From assembly GCA_022829145.1 (NCBI GenBank), contig CM040741.1, positions 50,500,180 to 50,564,179 of the forward strand: DNA of 64,000 bases, written 5' to 3'. The DNA is from Albula goreensis. Its lineage: Eukaryota > Chordata > Actinopteri > Albuliformes > Albulidae. Made by a program: the position numbers and the translations under genes. The notes under the pieces were generated by a model that did not search any database, was not told the DNA's origin, and saw only the letters and a program-made list of their open reading frames with translations. The stretch's first letter is position 1. Each line of letters opens with the position of its first letter. Positions 1-11,041 of the stretch are shown in pieces.

Positions 1-2520
1 GTTGGTAGGCAGTTTAACTTTAGTCCTAAGCCTTTGAGGTGGCTGTGTTGTGTAGCAGTCCTACAGGAGAAGGCTTGAAACATAGAAAATCCATGAGTGT
101 GGTGTATAACCTGGGGTGCCTCAGCACCCAACTGATTAAATAAATATTTTGTTCAGAATAAAAATGTGTGACAGTCAACCAAAGTAAGTGGAATATACAA
201 ATCAAACATTAATGTGATTCAAACAATAGCCCAGGGCCTCATTTTATAACATTGAGGTTTTTATTTAATTTTGAATTTTCAGATTGAAATATACATCAAA
301 AGATAACTTTGGAGAAAATTGTTGTTCATTTTTTAGTAAATAGCTGTGGGTGTGCTTTAAGTTACATTTGCTGGTAGTGGATGTTCCCTGTCTGATAATG
401 GTTTCTTCATCTGTGTGTGTGTGTATATGCCGACTCTTCCATCCAGACAGCTCTTTTGCTGTGCAGACACAGTCTGTGAGGGGTATACTTGATATTCTGC
501 AGGTGTAGACAGACTGTTAGTAGTGGGGTCATTCAGAGAGTATGTCCTTATGCGATTACACTTGGTCAGTCCTGGCAAAAAAAAAAAATCCCAAAACCCT
601 TTCTAACACTGTGGCCTATCAGGAAGTGGCCCATGGGGTTGCTACAGATGGCAGTGGTGTGTGGCTGCATGCACATGCTCATGTGTGATCTGCTCTGAGG
701 TTCAAAGAACTGGTCCAAAGGCTGGTGCCTTGGGGAACAATGGCTGGGCTTTGCTGGGACTCCGGCAGAGCACAAAACAGCATAGTATGTGCAGGTACTG
801 TATCACTGTAGTCACTCTCTCACTCTTTTACCAGTTGTCCACAACTTGTACAGCGCAGTACCACAAACATGCTTCATTACAAAGTTGTGTGGAACTGTTT
901 GCCTTCTCTATCACTGAGCAGGTGCTCACATTCAGATCAAGTATTGTAGACATGGTGTCATGATTATGTTCAGTGCTGGTCAGGTGAACTACATCTGATG
1001 TATCTGCAATCAGTATGCCTCCAGAACAGGGCATCTCTACCCAGCCCCTCAGACTCATGGGTAATGGCCAATCAGCGGCCCTGGTACAAGGGAGACACTG
1101 TTGTCATCAGTTTTCCTTAGTGCTGCCAATATAGCTTCCTTTTCTCCACGCTAAAAGGATTGTTTTCTGCTTAGAAAAAAAGACACTGAATTTAAAAGCC
1201 AGATGGGACCAGATCCAAACTATTCTTCTGGGAGAGAGGAAGTCTTGGCAGTCACATTGAATTGACCATTTTCTTTGTTGTTAAGCGGGTTTTTTTTTTG
1301 ACATTTGGATTTGTTCTGGTAGTGATGAAATTCATAATTCCCACAACACCCAGTAGAGAGCGTTGTTTGTCCTAAAGTGCTGTGATCCTAGAAGCTGATT
1401 TCTGCTTCCACTATTTACTTATTTATTCAAAACTTACGCATGTTTTTCATTTTTAACTTTCATTCAAAATTGGTGCCAAGTCAACCAGAACAGCCTGAAA
1501 CCATTTGATAGCACTAAAGCCCTGACCAAAGGACCACTTCCATACTCTGGAACAGTCTCTTAACAGAATGAGCCTCCCAGCACCCCAAATGCAGCCCTTT
1601 TATTTACTGTATAGCACAGTTCATGACATAAAAATGAATTACCATAAACTGCCAGAGATAAGAGCTTGGAAGTGAAGAAAGTGAGTGAGACTGCTAAAAC
1701 TTGGTTGAAGCTGCAGTTGCTTTCTTATTTCAAACCTTGGCAGTTCTTCCCTACTGACACTCATATTAGGGGTGTGGAGGATGGGGAAGGTTAGTGAGAG
1801 GAATACTTTATTTCCACTCCATTACCGATCCAGGTCGTTGTTCACCCCACGTCTTTTATCTTGTATAAACAGAATGTGCCAGTGCTGAGTACCACAAGCA
1901 ATTATTTAGGCGGCATTCCTATATTTAGGGCCAGCATTTTTCTCTCTGTTCTTTGATGATCTCCAACACTCATAAATTCAAAGTGTGATTGCTTTGTAAT
2001 CACAAGACTATTGTTCAGTCCCAATGTTCCACAAACACCTGGGGCCTCGCTGGTAAATTTCTGGATTGTTCCACGGGGTCTTTTTAGAAAAAGAATCACA
2101 CAGAGGGAATTGAGTGCTTTGGAGACTGTTCTGTCTTCAGAGGAAAGGTTCTATGTCTTGTAAATATTGTGAAAGGGTCCATGCCACAAAGATGAATGGC
2201 ATTTATAATTGGAACTGATGCTGGCATATCTGAGCATTCTGTGCTCAGTACATACAGTAATGTGTATCAGATATATTGGAGCATTGATGATTACATTGTG
2301 GAATCATCAGACATAAGTCATTTTAACAGGTACTGAATGTGTGTGGTTTTGTTTAATTTAACCTTTGCCCAAGGTTTGCTGTCTGCAAATTCTTGATAAC
2401 TAAAGATATTGCTGAAGGCAAAAACTTAATTATGAAATTATTAATAAATAAATTGTTAATCATCAATTACCTCTACACTTATCATACATACTGTAAAAAC
2501 ATAATGGACCAGCACATCAT
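1..2520. other. Non-coding, no recognised gene
   Basis: No open frame here exceeds about 100 codons, and none resembles a known family. Small features are a short TG run (about 411-425) and a poly-A run (about 579-590). The block 1180-1680 is unique-looking AT-rich sequence. I see no RNA gene or intact mobile element. Confidence 0.7.
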
Positions 2521-2640
2521 AGGCATTTAGCAGCTGTGCTTATCCAGAGTGACCTACATTGCAAAGAAAAGTGCATGGCTCAGGGTTGAAGTGCAAAAAC
2601 ACCCTATAGAAGGGAAGTACAATTTTCAAAGACTATAAAT
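2521..2640 (-). repeat. Retroposon 3' tail (fish LINE/SINE type)
   Basis: Read on the minus strand, 2521-2565 gives 'tctggataag' followed by 'ctgctaaatgcc'. This resembles the 3' tail shared by many fish SINEs and their partner LINEs (consensus like TTGGATAAAAGCGTCTGCTAAATG). Such tails are recognised by the partner LINE reverse transcriptase. The right-hand part (2566-2640) is probably further body sequence but is too diverged to place. A second copy of the tail, on the plus strand, is near 36.2 kb. The assignment rests on the motif and not on an alignment. Confidence 0.6.
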
Positions 2641-2986
2641 TAGATAAATTTAGGATTTCAAGACAATCTGTGCTCGGAAAAACCCTCTTCTTGCTGTTAA
2701 GATAATCTAAGTTAAATGAGCAGGAAAAGCACATCCACAATGAATGTCACTCAAAATATTTTGCATTGGATACAAGAGGGTATAGCTATTATCCTGAAAG
2801 CTTTGTTGAAAGATTATTTCCCCACTGTGGTTGGTCCTGTGGGTGACATTACACTAACCACCTCATTCTCACAGTAAGATCTACTTCACAATAGGCTTCA
2901 CTGTAAGTGATGTTCCCACGGTGACCGTTATTATTCACATGAAGTGAGTGGCAGTGTAGCTGGTGTGTGTGGGAAATAAAACAGTC

Positions 2987-3097
2987 ATGGAGGCTTTGCT
3001 CCTCTTAGTGGCACTTCTGTTGTGTTGTGCAGTGGGGTTACTGCTGCTGCAGGAAGAGCGTTTACACAAAGGTTCTCGAATTTCAGACACTCAGAAG
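2987..3097 (+). CDS. Possible first coding exon, membrane-anchor N terminus (unrecognised)
   Basis: An ATG at 2987 (context gtcATGG) opens a 37-codon frame that begins MEALLLLVALLLCCAVGLLL. It ends with QEERLHKGSRISDTQK exactly at a good splice donor (AAG|GTGAGA, GT at 3098-3099), in phase 0. The shape is a hydrophobic helix of about 17-18 residues followed by a charged polar stretch, as in an N-terminal signal anchor of an ER or type II/III membrane protein. I do not recognise the family and see no second exon in the window. Leucine-rich open stretches can arise by chance from CTG/TTG-rich DNA, so this remains a weak candidate. Confidence 0.22.
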
Positions 3098-3879
3098 GTG
3101 AGAGTGGAGCAGCTCTGTTTTACAGTTTGTGGCCGTTTTGTGGGGCTCCTAGGAAAGGGTGTGGGGCTCTAGAGTCACTCACAGCCAAGACATTAAAATT
3201 TAATGTCGTCGAACCATCCAGACAGTTTTCTTTATCCAGCTGACCGCAGCTGTCTGTGCATGCTGTCACCATATACCCCTCGGAGCTGCAGCTCCTAAAT
3301 TCATTGGGACCAATATCCAATGCTAACCATGTCCATGTAAACTAATCCTTCCTTTTCACTGGCCCTTCAATCATTCTCTCCCAGTAATTAACCATTCATT
3401 CTAAACTGTCGCTCACCAACCTCCAATTTTTCCTTGTTCAGTCATTTTCTTCCTATCCTCACCAATCATTCTGTTAAATGCCCATACCTGACACTTCTCA
3501 AGCCTGTCATTAACCAGCCTGGTTTAACAGATCCTGTTGCTTATCACTTAACATTTTATATTTGTCAAAGTAATATTTCATAAATTTTTAATTTAAAAAA
3601 AAAAAAATAATGTATAGTGGCATTAGCAGAATGCAGTGCATCTCTACCCTGTGGGACGGGGGGCAAGCTTCGAGAGGGAGTGGGGGTTCTTTCCGCCTTT
3701 TCTCAGCCACAGGTGTCTTTTTCTTAAGCTGTTTCCACATTTAAACTCAGGACAATGACTGGAGAATCAGGTCTGTACATTTTCTGGAGTTTCCCTTTCA
3801 CACATGCAGCACACAAGCAGAGATTTTCCGTGTCAGATGCGTTCTTACCAACTGGAAATAATCTGTTTGTTTTAGGAAT
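3098..3879. other. Non-coding, pyrimidine-rich with poly-A run
   Basis: No coding signal is visible. The plus strand is pyrimidine-rich at about 3330-3540 and holds a poly-A run at about 3595-3607, followed by a short G run near 3656. The A run could be a retroposon tail, but I cannot identify a body next to it. Confidence 0.6.
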
Positions 3880-4480
3880 GGAATAGTGCCTGGGTACAGA
3901 GTGCAGGATGCAGGACATGACACAAAAAGTACACTGCGGAAATCACAGTGTTTTGTTTACGGCAGACGAGGCTACCAACTCATCCATAATGGTGATTGTT
4001 TTTGCCTTGACATCAATATTACATGTATTTGGATGTATCCGCAATATCAGCGAAAGAGTGGAACGCAATATACAGACAAGCAGAAAATAGTACGAAAGCA
4101 GCTACTCCCATGATGGAAACATCATCATCTGTGAATTCTCTGGACAATTACCTGCCCTATTCACACATGGGCTCAACCGGATATTACCGGACTTTGAACT
4201 AGGGAGCTAGCAGGATAAAATTTGTATTATGTTTGGAGCAACTGATTCGGACATTTGCATTAGCACATGCATTACACTCTGGGTAATTTCTAGAAAAGTT
4301 CAGGGTTGTGGTGCATGTGTGAGAGCGGCATTAGTCATTTGCAAGGCAGATTTTCAAAAACCTCCTCCAGATTCCATCCTCGATGTGACATCCTCATCAT
4401 TGCAGTGTGTAAGTGCCAGTAATTGTAGAAGAATTTCAGACAGGGAGTGAACACAATGTATCAGTTGAGCCACTCTTCAT
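3880..4480. mobile_element. Decayed palindromic DNA-transposon-like repeat
   Basis: Two arms face each other: 'tcacacatgggctcaacc' at about 4161-4178 and, on the opposite strand, 'tcacacatgcaccacaacc' (about 4307-4325). The centre carries further approximate symmetry ('attaccggactttgaac' against 'gggtaatttctagaaaagttc'). This imperfect palindrome of about 180 bp, with no coding capacity, fits a non-autonomous DNA transposon (MITE-like) relic, a common class in fish genomes. The outer limits are uncertain, and I found no clear target-site duplication. Confidence 0.4.
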
Positions 4481-4809
4481 TGCAGGTCACTCGCCTACCC
4501 TTCCCACTCTCCCCCCCTGGCTGGGGACAGGAAACAATAGAGCCCAATTCTGGTTGAAAGGGGCCTGTAATTACTCTCTCATTAATAAAACAATATCAAC
4601 ATCAAAGAAGGAGATCCTGCTTGTTGAGTATGCCATTGTTTCAGAAAACAGCCTGTAATTGGCTCTGGATGCAAGGTGCCAGAGGCTCATTAGGGGAGCT
4701 TATGACTCAAGAGTGAGTCCACGACGTAGGCTGCATATTAAAATGAATTGGCCTAGGTTCAAGCACACAACTACCTATAGGAGAAACTCACATACTGGGT
4801 AACCATCAG

Positions 4810-5070
4810 AGTTTTGTAATACAAGCCTTCGTGTGGCTTGCTCTGAAAGACATTCATTTGGAAAGCAAGGGTGAGCCTACCAAATGGGTGTTCAAATTCC
4901 AGCCATGCCATTACCAGGTATGGCCAAAGGTGAGGTTCAGCCTCACCAGGCAAAGGTAGGGTTTAACCCGGTTAGGTTTGTTAGTCTCATCACTCCCTAA
5001 TGGCCACTCCTGGCAGGTTGGGCAACTCCTGATTCATGAACACACCTTCTTATGAAGGCTCAGGGACGTT
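4810..5070 (+). repeat. tRNA-derived SINE-like repeat
   Basis: A B-box-like GTTCAAATTCC lies at 4890-4900, about 57 bases after a weak A-box-like TGGCTTGCTCTG (4833-4844). This suggests a pol III promoter from a tRNA-like head. The downstream body ('gtagggtttaacc', 'tagtctcatcac', 'ctaatggccactcc') resembles a fish SINE body. A diverged second copy of part of it lies at about 28570-28705, which supports its being a dispersed repeat. I did not find clear flanking duplications. Confidence 0.45.
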
Positions 5071-5401
5071 AAGACATGGAGATTGAGGAGGCCATGAAAA
5101 GCCTAATTTCAAATGACTCTTATCTTGAAACAGTTCTTGAATCTTTGGGTGGTATTGTCTTGGACTGGGTCTGGCCATCTAAAATGGTTTTGTATTCATT
5201 GGCCGGATAGTAATGAGACCCATTGGCTCCCATGGGATGACTAACATTATCATAACAGTTCCAACACCACGTTTAACAGTCAGGAACAGACTCATCAGAC
5301 CATATTAGACATGTTCAGAAGTGTTTTGTGTCCATCACACCAGGTTATGCATTTTCATACATGAGTGACAGCCCAACTAAACATCTGTTTATTCCTGTCA
5401 G

Positions 5402-6085
5402 TTCAGATTCAGATTCAGATTCAGACAACCTTATCAATCCCAAAAAGGGCAATTCATTTGCAGCTTACACGGTCATACACACAACTTCAAAACTCACAGG
5501 TAGAGTAGTAGTAGTAGTAGTAGTATATGTCAGATGCAACAGATTAACATACATGGATCAGTACAAGGGAGCACCAGGCAGCAGTGAATAAAATAAATAA
5601 ATAAAATAAAAAGATTTGCTATAATACAAATAGGTAAATAAATAATATAAATAAATGACTGAGTTTAAAAGGAATGTAACCGTCATTTAAAATGACTACT
5701 GTTGGTATTTAGTAGCCTAATAGCAGAAGAACTGAATGACTTAAAATAATGGTTTGTTCTCCTAAGGGGCACATTATAATGCCGGACTGAGGGCATTACA
5801 GTGAATTCAGTAGACAGAACACGGTCAGATTGGCTGATAATTCCTTTTTCTTTCTGAGCCACCCGTTTCTCCCAAAGGGAGCACAAGTCTCTTTGCTGGA
5901 CTCCAATTATCTCGGAGCAAACTCACTATACCATTTAGGCTATTCTTGTCCTTCAGTGACAACCAATTGTCAGTGAGCTTTGAATTGTTACCACTGTTCA
6001 TGTTACCTGGTGCAGTTTTTCCTTGTTTGGTGTGTGTATTAGAAAAAAGGATATCATGTGCCCATATATTTGAGAATAAAATGTA
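5402..6085 (-). mobile_element. Non-LTR retrotransposon 3' region (truncated)
   Basis: The left edge is a (TTCAGA)n tract (5402-5426) followed by 'ttatcaatcccaaaaaggg' and 'caattcatttgcagc'. This combination resembles the 3' end of a common fish non-LTR family read on the minus strand, with the hexamer as its terminal simple repeat. Further into the element (5700-5800), sequence such as 'ctcctaaggggcac' and 'ccggactgagggcat' also looks like 3' body sequence of such elements. Internal simple repeats are (TAG)n at 5505-5524 and AAAT-rich runs at about 5588-5657. The reading frames are broken and no reverse transcriptase motif is visible. The right boundary is approximate, and I assign no family name. 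Confidence 0.5.
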
Positions 6086-7429
6086 GCCCATTATCTGTGC
6101 TGTTTATTTTGCACAGTTTTTTGTGCTCATCTTTGTCAATGGTGGAAAGCCACATCCAGGTTTATACCCAATATATAATATAAATATAATTAATATCTCT
6201 GAGGTTGTGCTATATGACCACATCTTTTTTAGCTTAGTCTGGTGGGACTTAAACACCATCTGAAGTTAGATGCTCTACCAGGTTGCAGTAGGATTACCAA
6301 ATGTTTTGTCTCTGATGGATTTGAATGCTTTTTTGATTGTAAAACAGATGTAATCTGTTGGAAGTTGTGCACAAACGTTGGACTCTATGAGGTAAATAGC
6401 ATGGGCCTGAAGGTTTACTCTGCATTTATGATGACTGTACTGTTTTAGAGTCTTCACTTGGTGTTGGAATTTCCTGGCTTTTAGTAATTTACTATAAATC
6501 AAAGCTTGTTTTCCTTTTGAAAAGACTGTATTTAGCAATAAGGCAGAGAATACCCATCACCAGACCTAGAGCAGTCCATTTTTTATCTGAGCCATTGGGC
6601 CTATCACAGAACTAAGCACACAAGCTGCCCAATGTGATAAACCACTTGGGAGGCTGAGGCTTGTTTTATTAATATCCTTATAATTTACAACATGGGTCTT
6701 ATTCTAATACCTCTACATGTAAAATCCAATTTAAAAAGCCTCCAGAGCATAATGAAATAAACCAGGACCATCCTTTTCACTATAACTGAAGTAAGAGAGA
6801 AGAGAATGAAGATTTACAAAATGCAGTATCTGCTGAGATTTGACAGAGGTATCAAAGAGCTCTTTCCTCCAAAAGGTTACAGACTGAGGGGTTAGTCCAC
6901 AACATGTTGAAGATACATGTTGAAGTTTTACGTTTCTCAAAGTGCCATTCCACTCAAGGATCTCAATGAAATTAACAGCCATCTGCCACCCAGAAGGGGC
7001 TTTCAAAGGAGTACATCAGATTATATAGAAATATAGTTTTCACACCCAGAGGGCCGAGTGTTCCATGTGGTAATGTACTGTTAAAGTGTCAGATTTCTCT
7101 CTCTCTTGCTATGGATGTTATGGAGACCCTACAGTAAATATGTACAATTTTATTCCTAGGATCATTTTTAATTGCCAGTTGTTGTATAACCCAGGAAATA
7201 AGCTATATCACATGTTTTTAACATTAGAGTTCTGTTCAAGTAGTATATGTGTACTGGTTGCTAAAATCCATTAACATGTTTGAAACAATCAAATTTTCAG
7301 AAACTTTTAAAACAAACCATGAAATACTCTGAACTTAAACCTGTAAGCCCTGTTACTTAATGATAAGCCTGGGCTTTGCGATAGTACTGTCTGTAACTGT
7401 GTACTTTAATTCCATGAATATGAACATAT
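6086..7429. other. Non-coding, no recognised gene
   Basis: AT-rich sequence. A 91-codon minus-strand open frame at 6731-7006 has no recognisable motif and no splice context. Nothing else stands out. Confidence 0.65.
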
Positions 7430-7830
7430 CTAAAGGGTGTTATGGCATGGGAACAGGCAGTCCGTCGGGACCCTGGACAGTTCCCAGGAAGAAAAGTAGC
7501 TCCAGGAGGAGAATAAGCCAATGATCCGGGGAAATGGCTGTGAGCAGTCTCCTTATCAAGCAGCTGTTCTCCATTATGTATTCAGAAACTGCTAAATAAA
7601 GGAGAGGGCTAATATGCACGTGACAAGCATCAGACAACCACCTCTTTTTCTTCCTCTCTTTCATCTATCCCCTCCCAACAGATAGCAAGGAATGTGGCAG
7701 CCAGCAGAAACAAGAACTCTGGTAACATGATTGGTTGCATTCATTTTGTGCCCAAATCCATGAGGCATTCCAGACGGACAGAATTTTATTTCATCGGAGT
7801 GACATGCCATCACCTTAAAGGAAGAGCCTG
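7430..7830. promoter_or_regulatory. Candidate conserved regulatory stretch
   Basis: This stretch is more GC-balanced than its surroundings and free of simple repeats, with motifs such as 'ccgtcgggaccctgg', 'gctaatatgcacgtgac' and 'catgattggttgcattc' (an ATTGG/CCAAT-type core). Such islands in fish gene deserts are often conserved enhancers. Conservation itself cannot be read from one sequence, so this is a composition-based guess. Confidence 0.25.
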
Positions 7831-7946
7831 AACATTGTCATGAATCTGTAATCCTTATTTTTAGTGTATTTTTCCTTTCTGTAAAGAAAGCTTTATTGCA
7901 CTTGACTTTCTCTCTTGTGTTATTGATCTCACCCAAGCCCACCGTC

Positions 7947-7989
7947 ATCACTGTCACATGTCCTTTCCCAATGACCATGTGACAGTGAT
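7947..7989. repeat. Perfect 14-bp inverted repeat with TGACAG and E-box cores
   Basis: ATCACTGTCACATG (7947-7960) and its exact reverse complement (7976-7989) flank a 15-base spacer. Each arm holds CTGTCA, the core bound by MEIS/PKNOX/TGIF TALE homeodomain proteins, next to CACATG, an E-box-like hexamer. It may be a paired binding site or a small hairpin. The stem is too short for a typical microRNA precursor. Confidence 0.5.
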
Positions 7990-8457
7990 ATAGGATCAAG
8001 TCATCTAAAGCTTTAAGGATTTTATACAGTTACACCTAGGAAACCTGGAAAAATTAATTTTTCATATTATATGTTTTTCCTATTAAAAATCAAGTCATTA
8101 TAAAGTAAATTTGTTCATTCCTTTTCTCTAGTTTCATACATTTCAATAGGCTGTTGGAATTGATTTCCTGGCAAGCCTGTTTTTTGCGGTTCACCAGTCA
8201 GCACTGCAGGAAACTGCCCCTGGTGGTTTTGAAGTTCCTTCTGCTCTGAGGACCAACACCACTGATGTGTTATTGCCACTATTGAGCTCAGTTAAAGCTC
8301 TTAAGCATTTGCAGGTGTGTAGCTACATGTGTAAACACAGCCAAGCTTACCCAATAACTTTCCAGGCATCTGTTATCAACAAAGACAATTCAGAAAATAC
8401 ATTTTTGTTATAATATTATTTCAAAACTATACATTACAGAATCATTCTTTGACTTCA

Positions 8458-8458
<1 letters not shown>

Positions 8459-8490
<32 letters not shown>

Positions 8491-8491
8491 T
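8459..8491 (+). repeat. (AAT)n microsatellite
   Basis: About eleven uninterrupted ATA/AAT units. Confidence 0.95.
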
Positions 8492-8860
8492 AAACTGTTT
8501 TGTAGTCTTCTCTGGCGTAGCAATGGGCCAGCCAGCTTTCTAACCTTGAGAGGAGACCATTGGGAGGAGTGCCACTATGAGAATGTAAGTGTAATATTCA
8601 CAATGGATAATAGATACTCTGAATCTATATCACCAAGTCTGAATAATTTTATGTTTTTTTAGGTTTACAATTAAACATTGTATGATAAATCATGACAAGA
8701 AGTGAGATTAGACTAGATTTTAACCAATCTACTTTCATCTGGTTGTGATTGCTAGGAGCTGAGAGTGCCCCACTATATTATAAAATGTTGCCACGTGCCA
8801 AAGCAGCCCAGATAAAAACGCAGGCTGCCAGCTCAGTGTTTTTTTCATTTTCCATTCCAG

Positions 8861-9130
8861 GCAAACCTGTGCACTGTGTGTAGCCAGCGGGTGTCTCCTG
8901 GCCGTCCTTTTTCATCGTGATGCACGACAGAACTGCTGGCCTAATGCAACCAGAGAGAGTATCTCCCAGACGGATGTGCTGCTAATTCCATAGGATGAGC
9001 CGGAGGGGCCTTCATTTATCTGCTCTCCCCTGTTAAAGAAGAAGCAGAAAAGGATTCAGCAGGAGCAACGACTGCATTGGTCATCACAGATCTCTGACAG
9101 CATAGCTTTGTGCATGACAGGGATTGGGTT
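8861..9130 (+). promoter_or_regulatory. GC-richer block behind a strong splice-acceptor-like site
   Basis: A long pyrimidine tract ends in 'ttttccattccag' at 8860, a good 3' splice-site match. The following approximately 270 bp are GC-richer than the surroundings and free of repeats. One frame after the AG stays open for about 42 codons to a TAG, but I recognise no protein and see no partner exon. It could be a conserved regulatory element, a non-coding RNA exon or chance. Confidence 0.22.
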
Positions 9131-9792
9131 TCCATGGGGAAAAACAAGCACAGGAGCCATGGCTTTTGCCCTTGTTAGTGTGCATATGTCAGAGTGTTGA
9201 GTTTGTGCTTACTTTGTGCTTGTTCCAGTGTCTTTGAAAGTCCATGGTGTTTTCCTTCCGCTTCTTTCTCCATCTCTGTCTCTTCCTCTCTCAAAAGGTT
9301 TGACCTCCCATTCTCCCTGCTGTATAATACATTTTTATTTGTGTGAACATGGCAAACTCTTGGAGAGAGAGAGAAAAGTGCTTCAGTGAAGTGACAGGGC
9401 ATGAGCGAGGGACTCTCAGAGGGCCACGCAGGGCCAGGACTGAGTGGGGCCAGAGCTGGGCTTTCACACTTGTAATTAAAGCTCAGAACTCCAGCGTGTT
9501 GACACCAACCCAAGGCCTTTGTATCGGCTGCCTGAGGTCACAGCTCTGATAAATACAATCATTAAGAGAGCCGTGACATCTCCTTCTCCACGCATTACTG
9601 AAAGGAAGATACCAGTGGAGAGATAATTGGGATTGGGTTTGCCTACGGATTTGGCAAGTCTGCCTCCTGCAGGGAGCCAACTGAGGTTGATATGTGACAT
9701 AAAATGGCACCCTTTCTGCCTGGATAAAAACCAAAATTTAATTAGATTAGTATAAGTTTATAACTTAAGAGAAAAGGTCATTCAAATTATGC
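9131..9792. other. Non-coding, no recognised gene
   Basis: Overlapping short open frames on both strands at 9175-9734 (68 to 112 codons) are mutual shadows with no recognisable motif. The region is somewhat GC-richer than average, which makes stops rarer. Confidence 0.6.
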
Positions 9793-9818
9793 ATTAATAA
9801 TAATAATAATAATAATAC
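9793..9818 (+). repeat. (AAT)n microsatellite
   Basis: About eight TAA units. Confidence 0.9.
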
Positions 9819-10109
9819 AAGAAGAAATTATTAATATGAATAGGTAATATAATAATGTTAGGAGAAGTGACAGCAGTAATTACGTAAGGCTCCTCTGTAA
9901 AGCTAACAGTTCCAAATGCTAAGAGAAGGCATTTATCTCCATGCACCTCCATCACTAATTGCAGACCAATAATGACAGAAATAATCTCCACCCCCAAAGA
10001 GAAATGTGCTGCAGTAAACTGTACTTCCTCAGAATGTACTTCAGGGGCCTCTAATAAATCTGCTCTTTCTGCATAAACTCCTGACAGGAATGCAGACAGG
10101 ATGGGAGTT

Positions 10110-10132
10110 GTACCCTGTACCCTGTACCCTGT
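10110..10132 (+). repeat. Heptamer tandem repeat (GTACCCT)3
   Basis: Three exact, contiguous copies of a 7-bp unit plus a partial fourth. Confidence 0.9.
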
Positions 10133-10884
10133 CATTCTCAGCACTCAGCCCCCAGAAATGCTTCAGTCAGGCTTTTTACTACAGTCTTAATAACAACAGC
10201 ATCACTCATTATTCTGCTCTGTTTTGGATTAGCATGTGCTGCACTGTGTGCATGCAGTGAGAGGAATGGCATGGGGACCCGAGGAAGGCAAATCAAAAAG
10301 TGAAGGAAAAAAAACGTTTTGTCTTTACAGATGTTTAATTGAGGAGAATGTTGGTTATAATTGGAATCTGTTGTCAACATTTCTTCAACAGTTCAGATTA
10401 CTGTGGCCTTGTCTGTCTGTAATTACATATGCATCATAAAAATGTTACATAAATACCTTTAGATAGACACTGTATGTGCTATGTATAAAAAATTTCAAAA
10501 TGAATTTGTAAATTTAGACATACATTGTCTTTATACAGTGTTCATAAATAAGACATATGCACACTAGTACTCTGCAAAATCTTATTCTGCGAAAGGCACC
10601 CAATATCTTACTTTGTGGAAATGTGTTTACTAGTTACCAAAGCATCCTTGTTTCCAATTATAGCTTGAACCCACAGCATAATAACTTGCATGGGCTCTAT
10701 AGAATGTGCTCTGTGATTCAGCAGATAGATATCTGATCAGTTATTTATCACCTCTCTCTTTCCCCTTCTCCACATCTCTCTACCTCTCTTTATATGTGCC
10801 CTGCTAGGTCACCCACTGATTAAATCATTATCATGTTACTGAGAGCACGTATGTGCACCGACTCACATTGTCCACCTTTACTCT
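10133..10884. other. Non-coding, no recognised gene
   Basis: AT-rich unique sequence with no supported feature. Confidence 0.65.
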
Positions 10885-11041
10885 ACACAAACAAATGCAC
10901 CCGCACACAGACACATACACACTGAACCATACTCAGATGGACATACACAGATATACGTATCCAATTACTCGTGCACACATACACAAACAAACATCCAACT
11001 GCAACTTCCATCATGTGGGCAAACATACACACACACACACA
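10885..11041 (+). repeat. Degenerate CA-rich tract ending in (CA)n
   Basis: Scattered 'cacacagacacatacac' type sequence from 10885 leads into a pure (CA)7-8 run at about 11026-11041. It is an old, interrupted dinucleotide repeat. It produces an open frame of His/Thr-rich peptide that is not a gene. Confidence 0.8.
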
